Shown: positions 1-9,112, numbered from the stretch's first letter. The stretch is 48,803 nt of DNA from an uncultured Flavobacteriaceae bacterium (GCA_938088195.1 CALKEO010000007.1:1-48803), one strand, 5' to 3'. Notes: generated by a model not told the origin, from the sequence alone. Numbers and translations: made by a program.

Positions 1-1
1 T

Positions 2-289
2 CCAACTTTAAAAGATGAAAAGCAAAGTAAACATGAGTACTTGTACTGGGAAATAGCCGCAAAAAGTGGACAACAAGGTATTCGATATGGAAAATGGAAA
101 GGAATAAAAAAGAACTTACAAAATGGTAAGCAGCAATTAAAGCTATATAACCTTGATGAAGATATTTTAGAATTAAATGATATTGCTGAAAAATATCCTG
201 AAATTGTATCAAAGCTTGAGGGATTTTTAATTGAAGCTAGAACAAATCCTCAATTAGATAGGTTTAAAATTAAAGGTTTGGGAGACTAA
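2..289 (+). CDS. Sulfatase, C-terminal fragment (5' end outside window)
   Basis: An open frame enters from the left edge and ends at the TAA at 287-289. The encoded tail resembles the C-terminal end of formylglycine-type sulfatases of Bacteroidetes: an HEYLYWE stretch, then GIRYGKWKGI, then LYNLDEDILELNDIAEKYPEI and a last helix. This is the usual C-terminal subdomain that closes over the substrate pocket. The catalytic C/S-x-P-x-R motif lies outside the window, so substrate and activity cannot be judged. The next gene starts 4 nt downstream, which suggests cotranscription with the amino sugar genes. A sulfated amino sugar polymer is a plausible substrate, but that is inference from context. 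Confidence 0.85.
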   Translation, partial: PTLKDEKQSKHEYLYWEIAAKSGQQGIRYGKWKGIKKNLQNGKQQLKLYNLDEDILELNDIAEKYPEIVSKLEGFLIEARTNPQLDRFKIKGLGD

Positions 290-293
290 TATT

Positions 294-1136
294 ATGACTG
301 AATCAATTGTTATAATGGCGGCGGGAGCTTCTTCAAGAATGAAAAAGTCTACAATTGATAATAGTCTGAGTACTGAAAAAGTTAAAGAAGCCAACAACAA
401 AAGTAAGGCTTTAATAGAATTTGGAAAAAAAAGTATTCCATTTATAAGCTATCTGTTACAAAACATTATTTATTCTGGTTTTAAAAACATTTATATCGTA
501 ACAAGTGAAAATGACACACATTTTAGAAAAAATTTTCAAGATATTTTAAAAATAGATTTAAGTAAATCAAATATTTTTTTTTCCATACAATATATTCCTA
601 TCAATCGAAAAAAACCCTTAGGAACAGCGGATGCGATTTTACAGACGATGAATCAATTTCCTGAGTTAAAGACCAATTTATTTTGTGTCTGTAACGGAGA
701 CAATTTGTATTCAAAACAAGCCTTAACAACAATAAGAAAAACGAAATTTAAAAATGCTTTTATTGCTTATGATAGGGAAGGATTAAAATTTTCGAAAAAA
801 AGAATTTCTTCTTTTGCGATTGTTAAAATTGATGACGAAAACAACTTAATTGATATTATCGAAAAACCAGTTAAACAAACGATCAATGAATCTAAAGACT
901 CATTGGGTAAAATCAGAGTTAGTATGAATCTTTTAAAATTTGACGGTAAACATTCTTACATCTATTTTAATAATTGTAGTATAAATAAAAACAGAAATGA
1001 GAAAGAAATTCCAGATGTTATTAAAAAAATGACTAGTGAAGGGAAAATAAATGTTAATGGGATTCTAATGTCAGAAAATGTTCTTGACTTAACTTCTAAA
1101 ACAGATATAGCTAAAGTTCAGAAATACATTTTTTAA
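294..1136 (+). CDS. NTP-transferase family sugar nucleotidyltransferase
   Basis: The 280-residue protein has the fold signature of nucleoside-diphosphate-sugar pyrophosphorylases. It has an N-terminal MAAGASSRM loop (residues 8-16), a Lys-containing segment KSKALIEFG that matches the usual PK motif, GTADAI, and VCNGDN, whose Asp is the expected metal ligand. About 20 residues rich in Lys, Ser and Asn separate the first loop from the Lys motif, longer than in most members. It probably couples a sugar phosphate to a nucleotide, but the sugar is unknown. It lies 4 nt after the sulfatase and 88 nt before a sodium symporter, in an operon that otherwise looks catabolic, so its job there is unclear. 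ATG start at 294; no Shine-Dalgarno is visible. Confidence 0.75.
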   Translation: MTESIVIMAAGASSRMKKSTIDNSLSTEKVKEANNKSKALIEFGKKSIPFISYLLQNIIYSGFKNIYIVTSENDTHFRKNFQDILKIDLSKSNIFFSIQYIPINRKKPLGTADAILQTMNQFPELKTNLFCVCNGDNLYSKQALTTIRKTKFKNAFIAYDREGLKFSKKRISSFAIVKIDDENNLIDIIEKPVKQTINESKDSLGKIRVSMNLLKFDGKHSYIYFNNCSINKNRNEKEIPDVIKKMTSEGKINVNGILMSENVLDLTSKTDIAKVQKYIF

Positions 1137-1224
1137 TATTCTTTATCTATATAAATATGTGCTTAAGCTATTAATTATGTAAATTTATAAGACATTGACT
1201 TAAATTCACATAATTATTTACCAT

Positions 1225-3033
1225 ATGATTGAATTATCTTCATTTGACTACACTATAATAGCTTGTTTTTTTTCTATAACATTAATCATAGGTTTTTTAG
1301 TATCAAAAAAATCTTCCTCCAGTTCCTCTGAATATTTTTTGTCAGGAAGAAATATGCCTTGGTGGTTATTAGGTATTTCAATGGTAGCCACAACTTTTTC
1401 CACTGATACGCCAAATCTTGTAACAGATATCGTTAGAACAAGTGGCGTTTCTGGTAATTGGGTTTGGTGGGCATTTTTATTAACTGGTTTACTAACAGTT
1501 TTTGTTTATGCCAAACTGTGGAGAAGGTCAAATGTTAATACTGATATGGAATTTTATGAACTTAGATACAGTGGTTGGGGAGGTAGATTTTTAAGAGGAT
1601 TTCGGGCTATTTATTTGGGAGTTATTTTTAATGTAATGGCTATGTCAGGTGTGACACTTGCAGCAATCAAAATTGGTGAGATAATGCTTGGTCTTTCTCC
1701 CATTGATACAATATTATATGCAGGAACTATTACAGTAGTTTTTAGTACTGTAGGAGGATTTAGAGGCGTGGTTTACACTGATTTTATATTATTTTTTGCA
1801 GCGATGGTAGGATCTGTAGGAGCAGCATATTATTTGGTAAACATTCCTGAGGTTGGTGGAATGGCTAATTTAATTGCCAATACACCTAAAGATATGCTCT
1901 ATTTAACCCCTAGTTTTGATGATCCAGATATCTATATCCCTTTACTAATTGTTCCATTAGCTGTGCAGTGGTGGAGTTCATGGTATCCTGGTGCTGAACC
2001 AGGAGGAGGAGGATATATTGCTCAAAGAATGTTAGCTGCAAAGGATGAAAACCATGCAATAGGTGCTACATTTTTCTTTAACGTAATGCATTATGCTTTA
2101 AGACCATGGCCATGGATTATTGTTGCTTTAGCTTCTTTAATTGTTTTTCCAGATTTAGCTAGTATTCAAGAGGCCTTTCCTAATGTTTCTGATGATAAAC
2201 TTGGACATGATTTAGCATATCCAGCTATGTTAACAATGTTACCCTCTGGGTTATTAGGTCTTGTTGTTGCTTCTCTAGTAGCGGCTTACATGTCGACGAT
2301 TTCTACTCATCTCAATTGGGGATCTTCTTACATTGTTAATGATTTTTACAAACAACAAATTAAAAAGAATGCGTCTGAAAAAGAACTTGTAAATATTGGT
2401 AGAATTTCTACAATAATTTTGTTTTTGTTAAGCGCATCTTTTGCGTTATTGTTAACTAATGCTCTTCAACTCTTCGATGTTATTTTAATGTTTGGGGCTG
2501 GTACAGGACTAATTTTTATTTTGAGATGGTTTTGGTGGAGAATTAATGCATGGAGTGAAATTACAGCAATGTTTGTTTCAGGATTTGTGTCTATAATTTT
2601 AAATTTTACAACTTTAGGGCCACTATTATTTTCTGAAACTGGAATTTTACCCTCTTATTACAAGTTTCCAATGGTTGTTTTATTCACTACTGTGATATGG
2701 GTATTAGTTACATTGTTTACTAATCCAGATTCCAGTGAAACTTTAATTAATTTTTGTAAAAAAACAAATCCTGGCGGTCCAGGTTGGAAAAAAATTAAAA
2801 ATGAAGCTTTGAAAAAAAATATTGTTTTTAATGACGAATCTGAAAAAGGATGGTCGGTGCCACTTGGAATAATTTGTATGATGTTAGGATGTTTTGCTGT
2901 TTATTCTATTTTATTTTCTACAGGATATTTTATTTATGGAGAAATAAATAATGGAATTACTTTTTTAGTTATTGGTTTATCATTTGCAATTTTCCTTAAA
3001 CATAATTGGAATAAATTAAAAAAATTAAAATGA
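1225..3033 (+). CDS. Sodium:solute symporter (SSS family)
   Basis: A 602-residue membrane protein with about 13-14 hydrophobic segments. The N-terminal region reads SEYFLSGRNMPWWLLG followed by SMVATTFSTDTP, typical of the SSS family (sodium/glucose and sodium/proline type). The length fits the longer SSS members, with an extra helix near the C-terminus around residues 545-590. It should import a solute with sodium across the inner membrane. The stop overlaps the ATG of the NagB/PIG-L gene by 4 nt (ATGA), so the two are almost surely translated together. An amino sugar such as N-acetylglucosamine is the likely substrate, inferred only from this coupling. Confidence 0.9.
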   Translation: MIELSSFDYTIIACFFSITLIIGFLVSKKSSSSSSEYFLSGRNMPWWLLGISMVATTFSTDTPNLVTDIVRTSGVSGNWVWWAFLLTGLLTVFVYAKLWRRSNVNTDMEFYELRYSGWGGRFLRGFRAIYLGVIFNVMAMSGVTLAAIKIGEIMLGLSPIDTILYAGTITVVFSTVGGFRGVVYTDFILFFAAMVGSVGAAYYLVNIPEVGGMANLIANTPKDMLYLTPSFDDPDIYIPLLIVPLAVQWWSSWYPGAEPGGGGYIAQRMLAAKDENHAIGATFFFNVMHYALRPWPWIIVALASLIVFPDLASIQEAFPNVSDDKLGHDLAYPAMLTMLPSGLLGLVVASLVAAYMSTISTHLNWGSSYIVNDFYKQQIKKNASEKELVNIGRISTIILFLLSASFALLLTNALQLFDVILMFGAGTGLIFILRWFWWRINAWSEITAMFVSGFVSIILNFTTLGPLLFSETGILPSYYKFPMVVLFTTVIWVLVTLFTNPDSSETLINFCKKTNPGGPGWKKIKNEALKKNIVFNDESEKGWSVPLGIICMMLGCFAVYSILFSTGYFIYGEINNGITFLVIGLSFAIFLKHNWNKLKKLK

Positions 3034-4931
3034 TTATAAGTTACAAATCACCGGGAACCTTAGAAGCAACAAGATTTGAAAAAATTCATAGTGTTATTTT
3101 TAAAGAATCCAAAGAGGCATCAAAAATCGTAGCCAACGAAATAGCAGATTTGATACGAAAAAAACAAAAAGAAAATAAAAATTGTGTCTTAGGTTTGGCT
3201 ACTGGTTCTTCTCCAATTTCTGTTTACAATGAACTAGTAAGAATACACAAGGAGGAAGGTTTAAGCTTTTCAAATGTTGTTTCATACAATTTGGATGAAT
3301 ACTTTCCAATGTCCAAGGTTGATCTTCAGAGTTATGTTTATTTTATGAAAATTCATTTGTTTGATCATATTGATATCAAGAAAGAAAACATTCATATCCC
3401 TGATGGTTCCATAGCAAGTGATAAAATAAATGAATATTGCGCTAGTTATGAAAAATCTATTTCAGATTCAGGCGGAATTGATTTTCAACTTTTGGGAATA
3501 GGAAGAACTGGACATATTGGTTTTAACGAGCCAGGATCTAATTATGATTCTTCAACAAGGTTAGTTCATCTTGATTACTTAACTAGAAACGATGCAAGAA
3601 AAGCATTTGTAGGCATTGAAAATGTACCAACAACAGCTATCACTATGGGCATTAGAACTATTAGAAAGTCTAAAAGAGTAGTTCTTATGGCTTGGGGAAA
3701 TAATAAGTCTTTAGTAGTAAGTAAAGCGATTGAAGGTGAAATTGATTCAAATATTCCTGCTAGTTTTCTTCAAAAACATAAAAACGCAACATTTGTTTTA
3801 GATCAATCTGCTTCTGAAGAATTGACTAGAGTTAAAACTCCGTGGAGAACAGGTCAAGCTAACTGGAATGAAGAATTAAAAGCTAAAGCGGTTGCTTGGT
3901 TGTGTCAAAAAACAAATAAATCTGTCTTGAACTTAACAGAGTCTGATTATAATGAAAATAATCTATCAGAACTCTTACTTGAAAAATCATATTATGATTT
4001 AAATTTAGATTTCTATAAACGAATTTTTAGATCAATAACTGGTTGGCCTGGAGGAAAACCAAATTCTGATGATAATGGAAGGCCAGAGAGATCAAAACCG
4101 TCAAAAAAGAGAGTTTTAATATTTAGTCCACATCCAGATGATGACGTGATTTCAATGGGAGGGACTTTTGACAGGCTTGTTTCACAAGGCCACGAAGTAC
4201 ATGTTGTTTATCAAACATCAGGAAATATTGCTGTTAGCAACTCAGATGTTTTAAAATTTTTAGAAGTAATCAACTCTACATTTCCAGATTGTAAATGTAA
4301 AAACGAAGAGTTAATTGGTTTATTAAAAAACAGTACTGAAATTATTAATAACCCAAGAGTTAGAGAAATTGCAGCTACAATTAGAGAAAAAGAATCTTTA
4401 GCCGCTACAAGATTTATTGGAATTTCCGATCATAATGTACATTTTTTAAAATTACCATTTTATGAAACCGGTGGTATAAAAAAGTCAACTCCAACTGAAT
4501 TAGATTTAAAATTAACAAACGAAATAATTTCTAAAATTAAACCACATCAAATTTACGCAGCTGGAGATCTTGCTGATCCGCATGGAACCCACAAGGTTTG
4601 TTTAGATATTCTATTTGATGCTATTGAGAAATTAAAGAATGAATCATTTATGAAAGACTGTTGGGTTTGGTTATATAGAGGCGCATGGCACGAGTGGCCT
4701 ATTCATGAAATTGATATGGCAGTTCCGATGAGTCCATTTCAAGTTTTAAGAAAAAGAAAAGCAATTTTTTATCACCAAACACAAAAAGATAATGTTATGT
4801 TTCAAGGAGATGACAACAGAGAATTTTGGGTCAGAACAGAAGATAGAAATAGAGCAATTGCAAAAAAGTTTAGAGACATTGGAATGTCTGATTACTCAGC
4901 AATTGAGACTTTTAAAAGATACTATTTTTAG
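3030..4931 (+). CDS. nagB: Glucosamine-6-phosphate deaminase-like protein fused to PIG-L (LmbE) deacetylase domain
   Basis: A two-domain protein of 633 residues. Residues 1 to about 290 match NagB: GLATGSSPISVYNEL (55-69), SYNLDEYFPM (85-94) and GIGRTGHIGFNEPGS (156-170). Residues from about 360 are a PIG-L/LmbE zinc deacetylase: SPHPDDD (366-372) and a second metal site ADPHGTH (515-521). Such a protein could remove the acetyl group of an N-acetyl amino sugar and deaminate glucosamine 6-phosphate to fructose 6-phosphate. The fusion is known in Bacteroidetes. In E. coli NagB the segment reads NDGH, with Asp141 in the active site; here it reads RTGH, so that Asp is Thr160 while His162 and Glu167 remain. 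It overlaps the symporter gene by 4 nt. Confidence 0.88.
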   Translation: MIISYKSPGTLEATRFEKIHSVIFKESKEASKIVANEIADLIRKKQKENKNCVLGLATGSSPISVYNELVRIHKEEGLSFSNVVSYNLDEYFPMSKVDLQSYVYFMKIHLFDHIDIKKENIHIPDGSIASDKINEYCASYEKSISDSGGIDFQLLGIGRTGHIGFNEPGSNYDSSTRLVHLDYLTRNDARKAFVGIENVPTTAITMGIRTIRKSKRVVLMAWGNNKSLVVSKAIEGEIDSNIPASFLQKHKNATFVLDQSASEELTRVKTPWRTGQANWNEELKAKAVAWLCQKTNKSVLNLTESDYNENNLSELLLEKSYYDLNLDFYKRIFRSITGWPGGKPNSDDNGRPERSKPSKKRVLIFSPHPDDDVISMGGTFDRLVSQGHEVHVVYQTSGNIAVSNSDVLKFLEVINSTFPDCKCKNEELIGLLKNSTEIINNPRVREIAATIREKESLAATRFIGISDHNVHFLKLPFYETGGIKKSTPTELDLKLTNEIISKIKPHQIYAAGDLADPHGTHKVCLDILFDAIEKLKNESFMKDCWVWLYRGAWHEWPIHEIDMAVPMSPFQVLRKRKAIFYHQTQKDNVMFQGDDNREFWVRTEDRNRAIAKKFRDIGMSDYSAIETFKRYYF

Positions 4932-4944
4932 GTATATTACTACA

Positions 4945-5571
4945 ATGCTAATTATTAAAGAGGTATGTGTTGATTCTTTAAATGACGCAATGAGCGCTGA
5001 AAAAAATGGTGCAAACAGAATAGAGTTGTGTTCTAGACTTGATAAAGATGGGTTAACACCCTCAAGAAAACTAATACGAGATTCATTTAAGTTATTAAAA
5101 ATTCCTATTAGGGTCATGATAAGGCCAAAACACCCTTCTTTTGTTTACTCTGAAAATGAAATTTCTGAGATGATAAAAGAAATTAATTATTGTAAAAAAA
5201 TCGGAGTAGATGGAGTAGTCTTTGGATGTTTAGACAACAACTTTAATTTTAATATGAGTCAAATTAATTTACTTTCTGAAATTGCAAAACCATTAAATGT
5301 TATAATTCATAAATCCATCGATAGCACTAATTCTGTAACGGAATCACTTTCTAAAATAATTAAAAATAAAAATATTAATGGAGTGTTGTCATCTGGTGGG
5401 TACCGCTTTGCTAAAGATGCTGTAAAAACTCTAAAAAAAATGTTAGATTTGAGTCCTGAAAATTTCGAAATTATTTGTGCAGGTGGTATAACATTTGAAA
5501 ATTTCAATTTTTTGCACAAAAAAATTAATGCAAAACATTATCATGGAAAAAAAATAATTAACATAAATTAA
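4945..5571 (+). CDS. cutC: CutC family protein, short
   Basis: The protein starts MLIIKEVCVDSLNDA and carries CutC family landmarks: ANRIELCSRLDKDGLTPS, RVMIRPKHPSFVYSENEI, DGVVFGCL, IIHKSID, LSSGG and CAGGITFENF. CutC is a TIM-barrel protein linked historically to copper tolerance; its biochemical role is uncertain. The frame is open upstream of 4945 inside nagB, but homology begins at the ATG at 4945, 13 nt after the nagB stop. It gives 208 residues, about 35-40 shorter than E. coli CutC, because it stops just after the AKHYHGKK stretch that matches the last barrel strand. The last helix is therefore missing. The next gene follows after 4 nt. Confidence 0.82.
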   Translation: MLIIKEVCVDSLNDAMSAEKNGANRIELCSRLDKDGLTPSRKLIRDSFKLLKIPIRVMIRPKHPSFVYSENEISEMIKEINYCKKIGVDGVVFGCLDNNFNFNMSQINLLSEIAKPLNVIIHKSIDSTNSVTESLSKIIKNKNINGVLSSGGYRFAKDAVKTLKKMLDLSPENFEIICAGGITFENFNFLHKKINAKHYHGKKIININ

Positions 5572-5575
5572 AAAA

Positions 5576-7081
5576 ATGACTGATCAAACTATTACTGCCT
5601 TGAGTAAAACATTTTTTGGACATCCAATAGGTTTATTCGTACTTTTCTTTACTGAACTTTGGGAACGGTTTAGTTATTATGGGATGAGAGCTATTCTTGT
5701 TCTTTATTTGGTCTCTGAAACATCTGGTGATAATCCTGGGATGGGATGGAGTGATAGTTCAGCTATTGCGCTTTATGGTTGGTACACTATGTTTGTGTAT
5801 TTAGCAACAATCCCCGGTGGAATTTTGGCTGACAGGTATTTGGGTCAAAGGAAGTCTGTTATGCTTGGAGGTCTTTTATTATGTTTTGGCCATGGTATAT
5901 TAGCCGTCGAAGCATTATGGGCATTTTATACTGGATTAGCTTTTATTGTTTTGGGTGTTGGATGTTTAAAAGGAAATATATCCACAATGGTTGGAGGACT
6001 TTATTCAAAAAATGATAACAACAAGCGAGATATGGGTTTTTATATTTTTTATATGGGAATCAATATTGGTGCAGCAGTTGCAGCACTAGTTGTGGGTTAT
6101 ATTGGTGAAACGTATAATTGGCATTATGGATTTGGATTAGCGGGTATTGGAATGGCAATAGGACAATTTGGATATTGGAAAGGTCAAAAGTATTTGTCCC
6201 ATGTCGGTAATTTAATTAAAATAGAATCAACAAATAAAAGTAATACGGAAAATTTATTTTTACAAATATTTAAAAAAACCAATTCACTTATAGGGTTTTC
6301 TTTAATGGCTCTTTTGGGAGTTTATGTTGGATTATATATCGATTGGAGCTACGGACTCTTATTAATAGCAATCGCTTTTGCAGTAGGGTTTGCAATAGTA
6401 GTGTATAATGATGGAAATAAAGTTGAAAAGGATCGAATATTAGTTACATATTTAGCCTTTCTAATCGTTATAGTTTTTTGGGGATCATTTGAGCAGGCTG
6501 GTGGTTTAATGAATTTATATGCTTCACAAAAAACAGATTTATCTTTAGGATCCTTCATGGTACCTGCAAGTTGGTTTCAGTCTGTAAATGCAATTTTTAT
6601 TTTAATTTTTGCAACAGCTATTGGCTCTTTTTGGATTTGGTGGAAAAAATCAGGATACGAGCATTCCTCTTTATTTAAAATGGCCTTAGGAGTAATCATT
6701 ATGGGGTTTGGTTTCTTTTTCATGTCAATGGCTGCCAATGAGGTTGTTTATAATGAATCAGGTGAAATCACAAAAAAATCAGCAATGTATTGGTTGGTAT
6801 TAGCTTATTTATTTCATACAATCGGTGAGTTGTGTGCTTCTCCTGTTGCACTTTCTTTTATCACAAAATTAGCGCCAGCAAGGTGGGGTGCTTTTATGAT
6901 GGGAGCTTATTTTGCGGCTACTGGACTTGGAAATAAAGTGGCAGGACTAATTGGTGAAAATGCAAGTGAAGTTGGAGATTACGAAACATTTGTTGGGATA
7001 ACTATTTTTTGTACAATTTTTGGACTTTTAGTTATTTTAATATTGAAACCATTAAAAAGACTTGTTCATAATGCAGAATAA
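5576..7081 (+). CDS. POT/PTR2 family proton-dependent oligopeptide transporter
   Basis: A 501-residue major facilitator protein of the POT family. The defining ExxER motif lies in helix 1 (ELWERFSYYG, residues 27-36), followed by a typical AILVLYLV and the PGGILADRYLGQRKS loop between helices 2 and 3. A later GELCASPVALSF stretch also fits POT signatures. It imports di- and tripeptides with protons; sugar-peptide uptake cannot be excluded. About 12-14 membrane segments are visible. It starts 4 nt after cutC and its last 11 nt overlap the start of the thioredoxin-like gene, so it belongs to the same operon as the amino sugar genes. Confidence 0.92.
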   Translation: MTDQTITALSKTFFGHPIGLFVLFFTELWERFSYYGMRAILVLYLVSETSGDNPGMGWSDSSAIALYGWYTMFVYLATIPGGILADRYLGQRKSVMLGGLLLCFGHGILAVEALWAFYTGLAFIVLGVGCLKGNISTMVGGLYSKNDNNKRDMGFYIFYMGINIGAAVAALVVGYIGETYNWHYGFGLAGIGMAIGQFGYWKGQKYLSHVGNLIKIESTNKSNTENLFLQIFKKTNSLIGFSLMALLGVYVGLYIDWSYGLLLIAIAFAVGFAIVVYNDGNKVEKDRILVTYLAFLIVIVFWGSFEQAGGLMNLYASQKTDLSLGSFMVPASWFQSVNAIFILIFATAIGSFWIWWKKSGYEHSSLFKMALGVIIMGFGFFFMSMAANEVVYNESGEITKKSAMYWLVLAYLFHTIGELCASPVALSFITKLAPARWGAFMMGAYFAATGLGNKVAGLIGENASEVGDYETFVGITIFCTIFGLLVILILKPLKRLVHNAE

Positions 7082-7637
7082 TTTCTATAAAGTGAAATTT
7101 TTTCTAATAAAATTTATTTTTATTTTTTTTATTTCAAATTCTTACTCACAAGAAATAAATTGGATAAGTTTGGATGAAGCTTTTAAGGCGCAAAAGGAAA
7201 ATCCAAAGAATATAATACTCGATGTGTATACCAATTGGTGTGGTCCATGTAAGTTGATGGAAAAAAATACTTTTAAAAACAAAGTAATAGCTCAATTTAT
7301 TAATCAACATTACTACGCTGTAAAATTTAATGCAGAGGGTAATGAAACAATAAGTTTTAAGGGAAGGAAGTTTGAAAATGAAGGTTACGATAAAAGCAGA
7401 TCTCAATCAAGAAATTCTACTCATATGTTTGCTAGATTTTTAGGAGTAAATGCGTATCCTACGACTGTTTTTTTTGATGATAAAATGAATTTAATTACGC
7501 CCATTCGTGGATATCTAGTTCCCCAACAACTGGAAATTTATCTAGAATTATTTAAAAACGACCAATACAAATCTGTTAAATCCCAGAGTGAATTTGATGA
7601 TTTTATTAAAAATTTTAAAAGTAAATTAAAGGTATAA
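7071..7637 (+). CDS. Exported thioredoxin-family protein
   Basis: From the ATG at 7071 the protein has 188 residues, with an N-terminal signal peptide (Lys-rich, then FFLIKFIFIFFISNSYSQ) and a thioredoxin domain with WCGPC at 56-60. A cis-Pro segment follows in VNAYPTTVFF. It is probably a periplasmic thiol reductase or oxidase acting on exported proteins. A TTG at 7062 could add three residues, but the ATG gives the better signal peptide. It overlaps the POT gene by 11 nt. Its 3' end lies 1 nt from the 3' end of the convergent hemD gene, leaving no room for a terminator hairpin. Confidence 0.88.
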   Translation: MQNNFYKVKFFLIKFIFIFFISNSYSQEINWISLDEAFKAQKENPKNIILDVYTNWCGPCKLMEKNTFKNKVIAQFINQHYYAVKFNAEGNETISFKGRKFENEGYDKSRSQSRNSTHMFARFLGVNAYPTTVFFDDKMNLITPIRGYLVPQQLEIYLELFKNDQYKSVKSQSEFDDFIKNFKSKLKV

Positions 7638-7638
7638 T

Positions 7639-8385
7639 TTATTTTTTATTTGCTTTCTCTATATAAAGATCTAAAGCCTTTGACATTGAAGGCACCTTTG
7701 GTGATGGGGCCGAAATATCAATTCTGAGCCCTGCTTTTTCAGCAGCTTTTACCGTTGTTTTGCCATAAACAGCTATCCTTGTGTCATTTTGTTTAAAATC
7801 CGGAAAGTTTGAAATTAAAGATTCGATTCCAGAGGGGCTAAAAAAAACTAAAACATCATAAAAAACATTTTTCAAACTAGACAGGTCGCTTATAACTGTT
7901 CGGTAAAATGTACCCTGAACCCATTTAACGCCTAGTTCGTCTAGTTTTTCAGGGATGGCAGGTGAAAGTACATCTGACGAAGGAATTAAATAACTTTCTT
8001 CGTTGTATTTAGCAATTTGAACAGATAAATCGTCAAAAGTTCTTCCGCCAACGTATATTTTTCTTTTTCTATAAACCACATATTTTTGTAAATAAAAGGC
8101 GACAGCTTCAGATAAACAGAAATATTTTAATGCATTTGGAATTGGGAATCTCATTTCCTCAGCAACTCTAAAGAAATGATCTACTGCGTTTCTACTAGTT
8201 AGAATTATTGCAGAAAATTTACCTAAATCAATTTTTTGATGCCTAACTTCACGCGCTCCTAATCCTTCAACGTGTATAAAGGGAATGAAATCAATTTTAA
8301 CTTTTCTTTTAGATTTTAATTGAGAATATGGTGAATTTTCAATTGTGGGTTTAGGCTGAGAAATTAAAATAGTTTTTACTTTCAT
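7639..8385 (-). CDS. hemD: Uroporphyrinogen-III synthase
   Basis: The 248-residue protein fits HemD, the poorly conserved enzyme that closes hydroxymethylbilane into uroporphyrinogen III in haem synthesis. Visible landmarks are the N-terminal TILISQPKP, the AIILTSRNAVDHFF segment, YLIPSSDVLSPAIPEKL in the middle, and the C-terminal FFSPSGIESLI followed by RIAVYGKTTVKAAEKAG. These are the usual blocks of the two-lobed HemD fold. The gene starts 4 nt downstream of the DUF4271 gene, a pairing commonly seen in flavobacteria. No other haem synthesis gene is nearby; HemW at 38955 is a haem chaperone-type protein. Confidence 0.87.
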   Translation of the reverse strand: MKVKTILISQPKPTIENSPYSQLKSKRKVKIDFIPFIHVEGLGAREVRHQKIDLGKFSAIILTSRNAVDHFFRVAEEMRFPIPNALKYFCLSEAVAFYLQKYVVYRKRKIYVGGRTFDDLSVQIAKYNEESYLIPSSDVLSPAIPEKLDELGVKWVQGTFYRTVISDLSSLKNVFYDVLVFFSPSGIESLISNFPDFKQNDTRIAVYGKTTVKAAEKAGLRIDISAPSPKVPSMSKALDLYIEKANKK

Positions 8386-8389
8386 ATTG

Positions 8390-9049
8390 CTAAAATTTAA
8401 ATGCGTGCCACATAACAGTTAATGCAGGTCCTAATTCGAACGTGCAAAGATACAAAATAAAATAAAGAATACCCTTAGGACTTTTATTGTGATATTTTTT
8501 ATAAATAACACTTGAACATAAAAACAGATAGATTAGGTATAATATAAATCCAACAATAATTATATTTTTGATGGAAATTGGGTTGAAAATTATAATTAGC
8601 ATATAAATATAAAAGTGTAAAGAAATAAGATTTTTTAGTCCAGTTCTTAATCTGCTTACTTCGTTAAAATAGATTCTATAATTAAATATTATCGCAAAGA
8701 TATTTTCAATTAGATACTTTATTGTTATATAGATTGTAATAATTAATGAAAAAAATAAAAAATTTTGACTTTGAGATTCATCAAATTTGTTTGGAAAAAT
8801 GTATAAAGTAAAAGAAAGTGAAAAAACAATAATTCTTAAAAAAAACATTAAAGAATTAAAAATTGTAAAAAGAGGAATAGAGGATTTAGCTTCAAAAAAA
8901 AAATATTTATGAAGGTTCCAAAATTTTATTAAATAAATAATTTTATTTCCTCCTACTGCTCTGGCCCAAAGTATTAATATTGAAGTAATAATCAATAATA
9001 ATTTTACCCAATTATAAACTAATTCTTCACTGTATAAAATTTGATTCAC
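8390..9049 (-). CDS. DUF4271 integral membrane protein
   Basis: A 219-residue membrane protein with about five to six hydrophobic segments, an N-terminal helix (VKLLLIITSILILWARA), and a C-terminal tail FELGPALTVMWHAFKF. Both the pattern and its place directly before hemD fit DUF4271 of Bacteroidetes; the function of the family is not known. It lies 4 nt upstream of hemD on the same strand, so the two are probably cotranscribed. A link to haem handling at the membrane is a guess from this pairing only. Confidence 0.75.
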   Translation of the reverse strand: MNQILYSEELVYNWVKLLLIITSILILWARAVGGNKIIYLIKFWNLHKYFFFEAKSSIPLFTIFNSLMFFLRIIVFSLSFTLYIFPNKFDESQSQNFLFFSLIITIYITIKYLIENIFAIIFNYRIYFNEVSRLRTGLKNLISLHFYIYMLIIIFNPISIKNIIIVGFILYLIYLFLCSSVIYKKYHNKSPKGILYFILYLCTFELGPALTVMWHAFKF

Positions 9050-9112
9050 ACCCCAAAATTAATATAATTAAAGAAGTTAAAATGTAAATATAATTTTAGT
9101 TTATTAAATCTG

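Noticed and set aside
4792-4944. Open frame extending cutC upstream into nagB
   Set aside because: CutC similarity starts at the ATG at 4945; the extension overlaps the conserved end of nagB and looks unlike any CutC N-terminus.
9054-9061. TAATTTTG on the minus strand before the DUF4271 gene as a promoter
   Set aside because: It would place transcription start at or after the start codon, and no -33 TTG is present; likely chance in AT-rich DNA.
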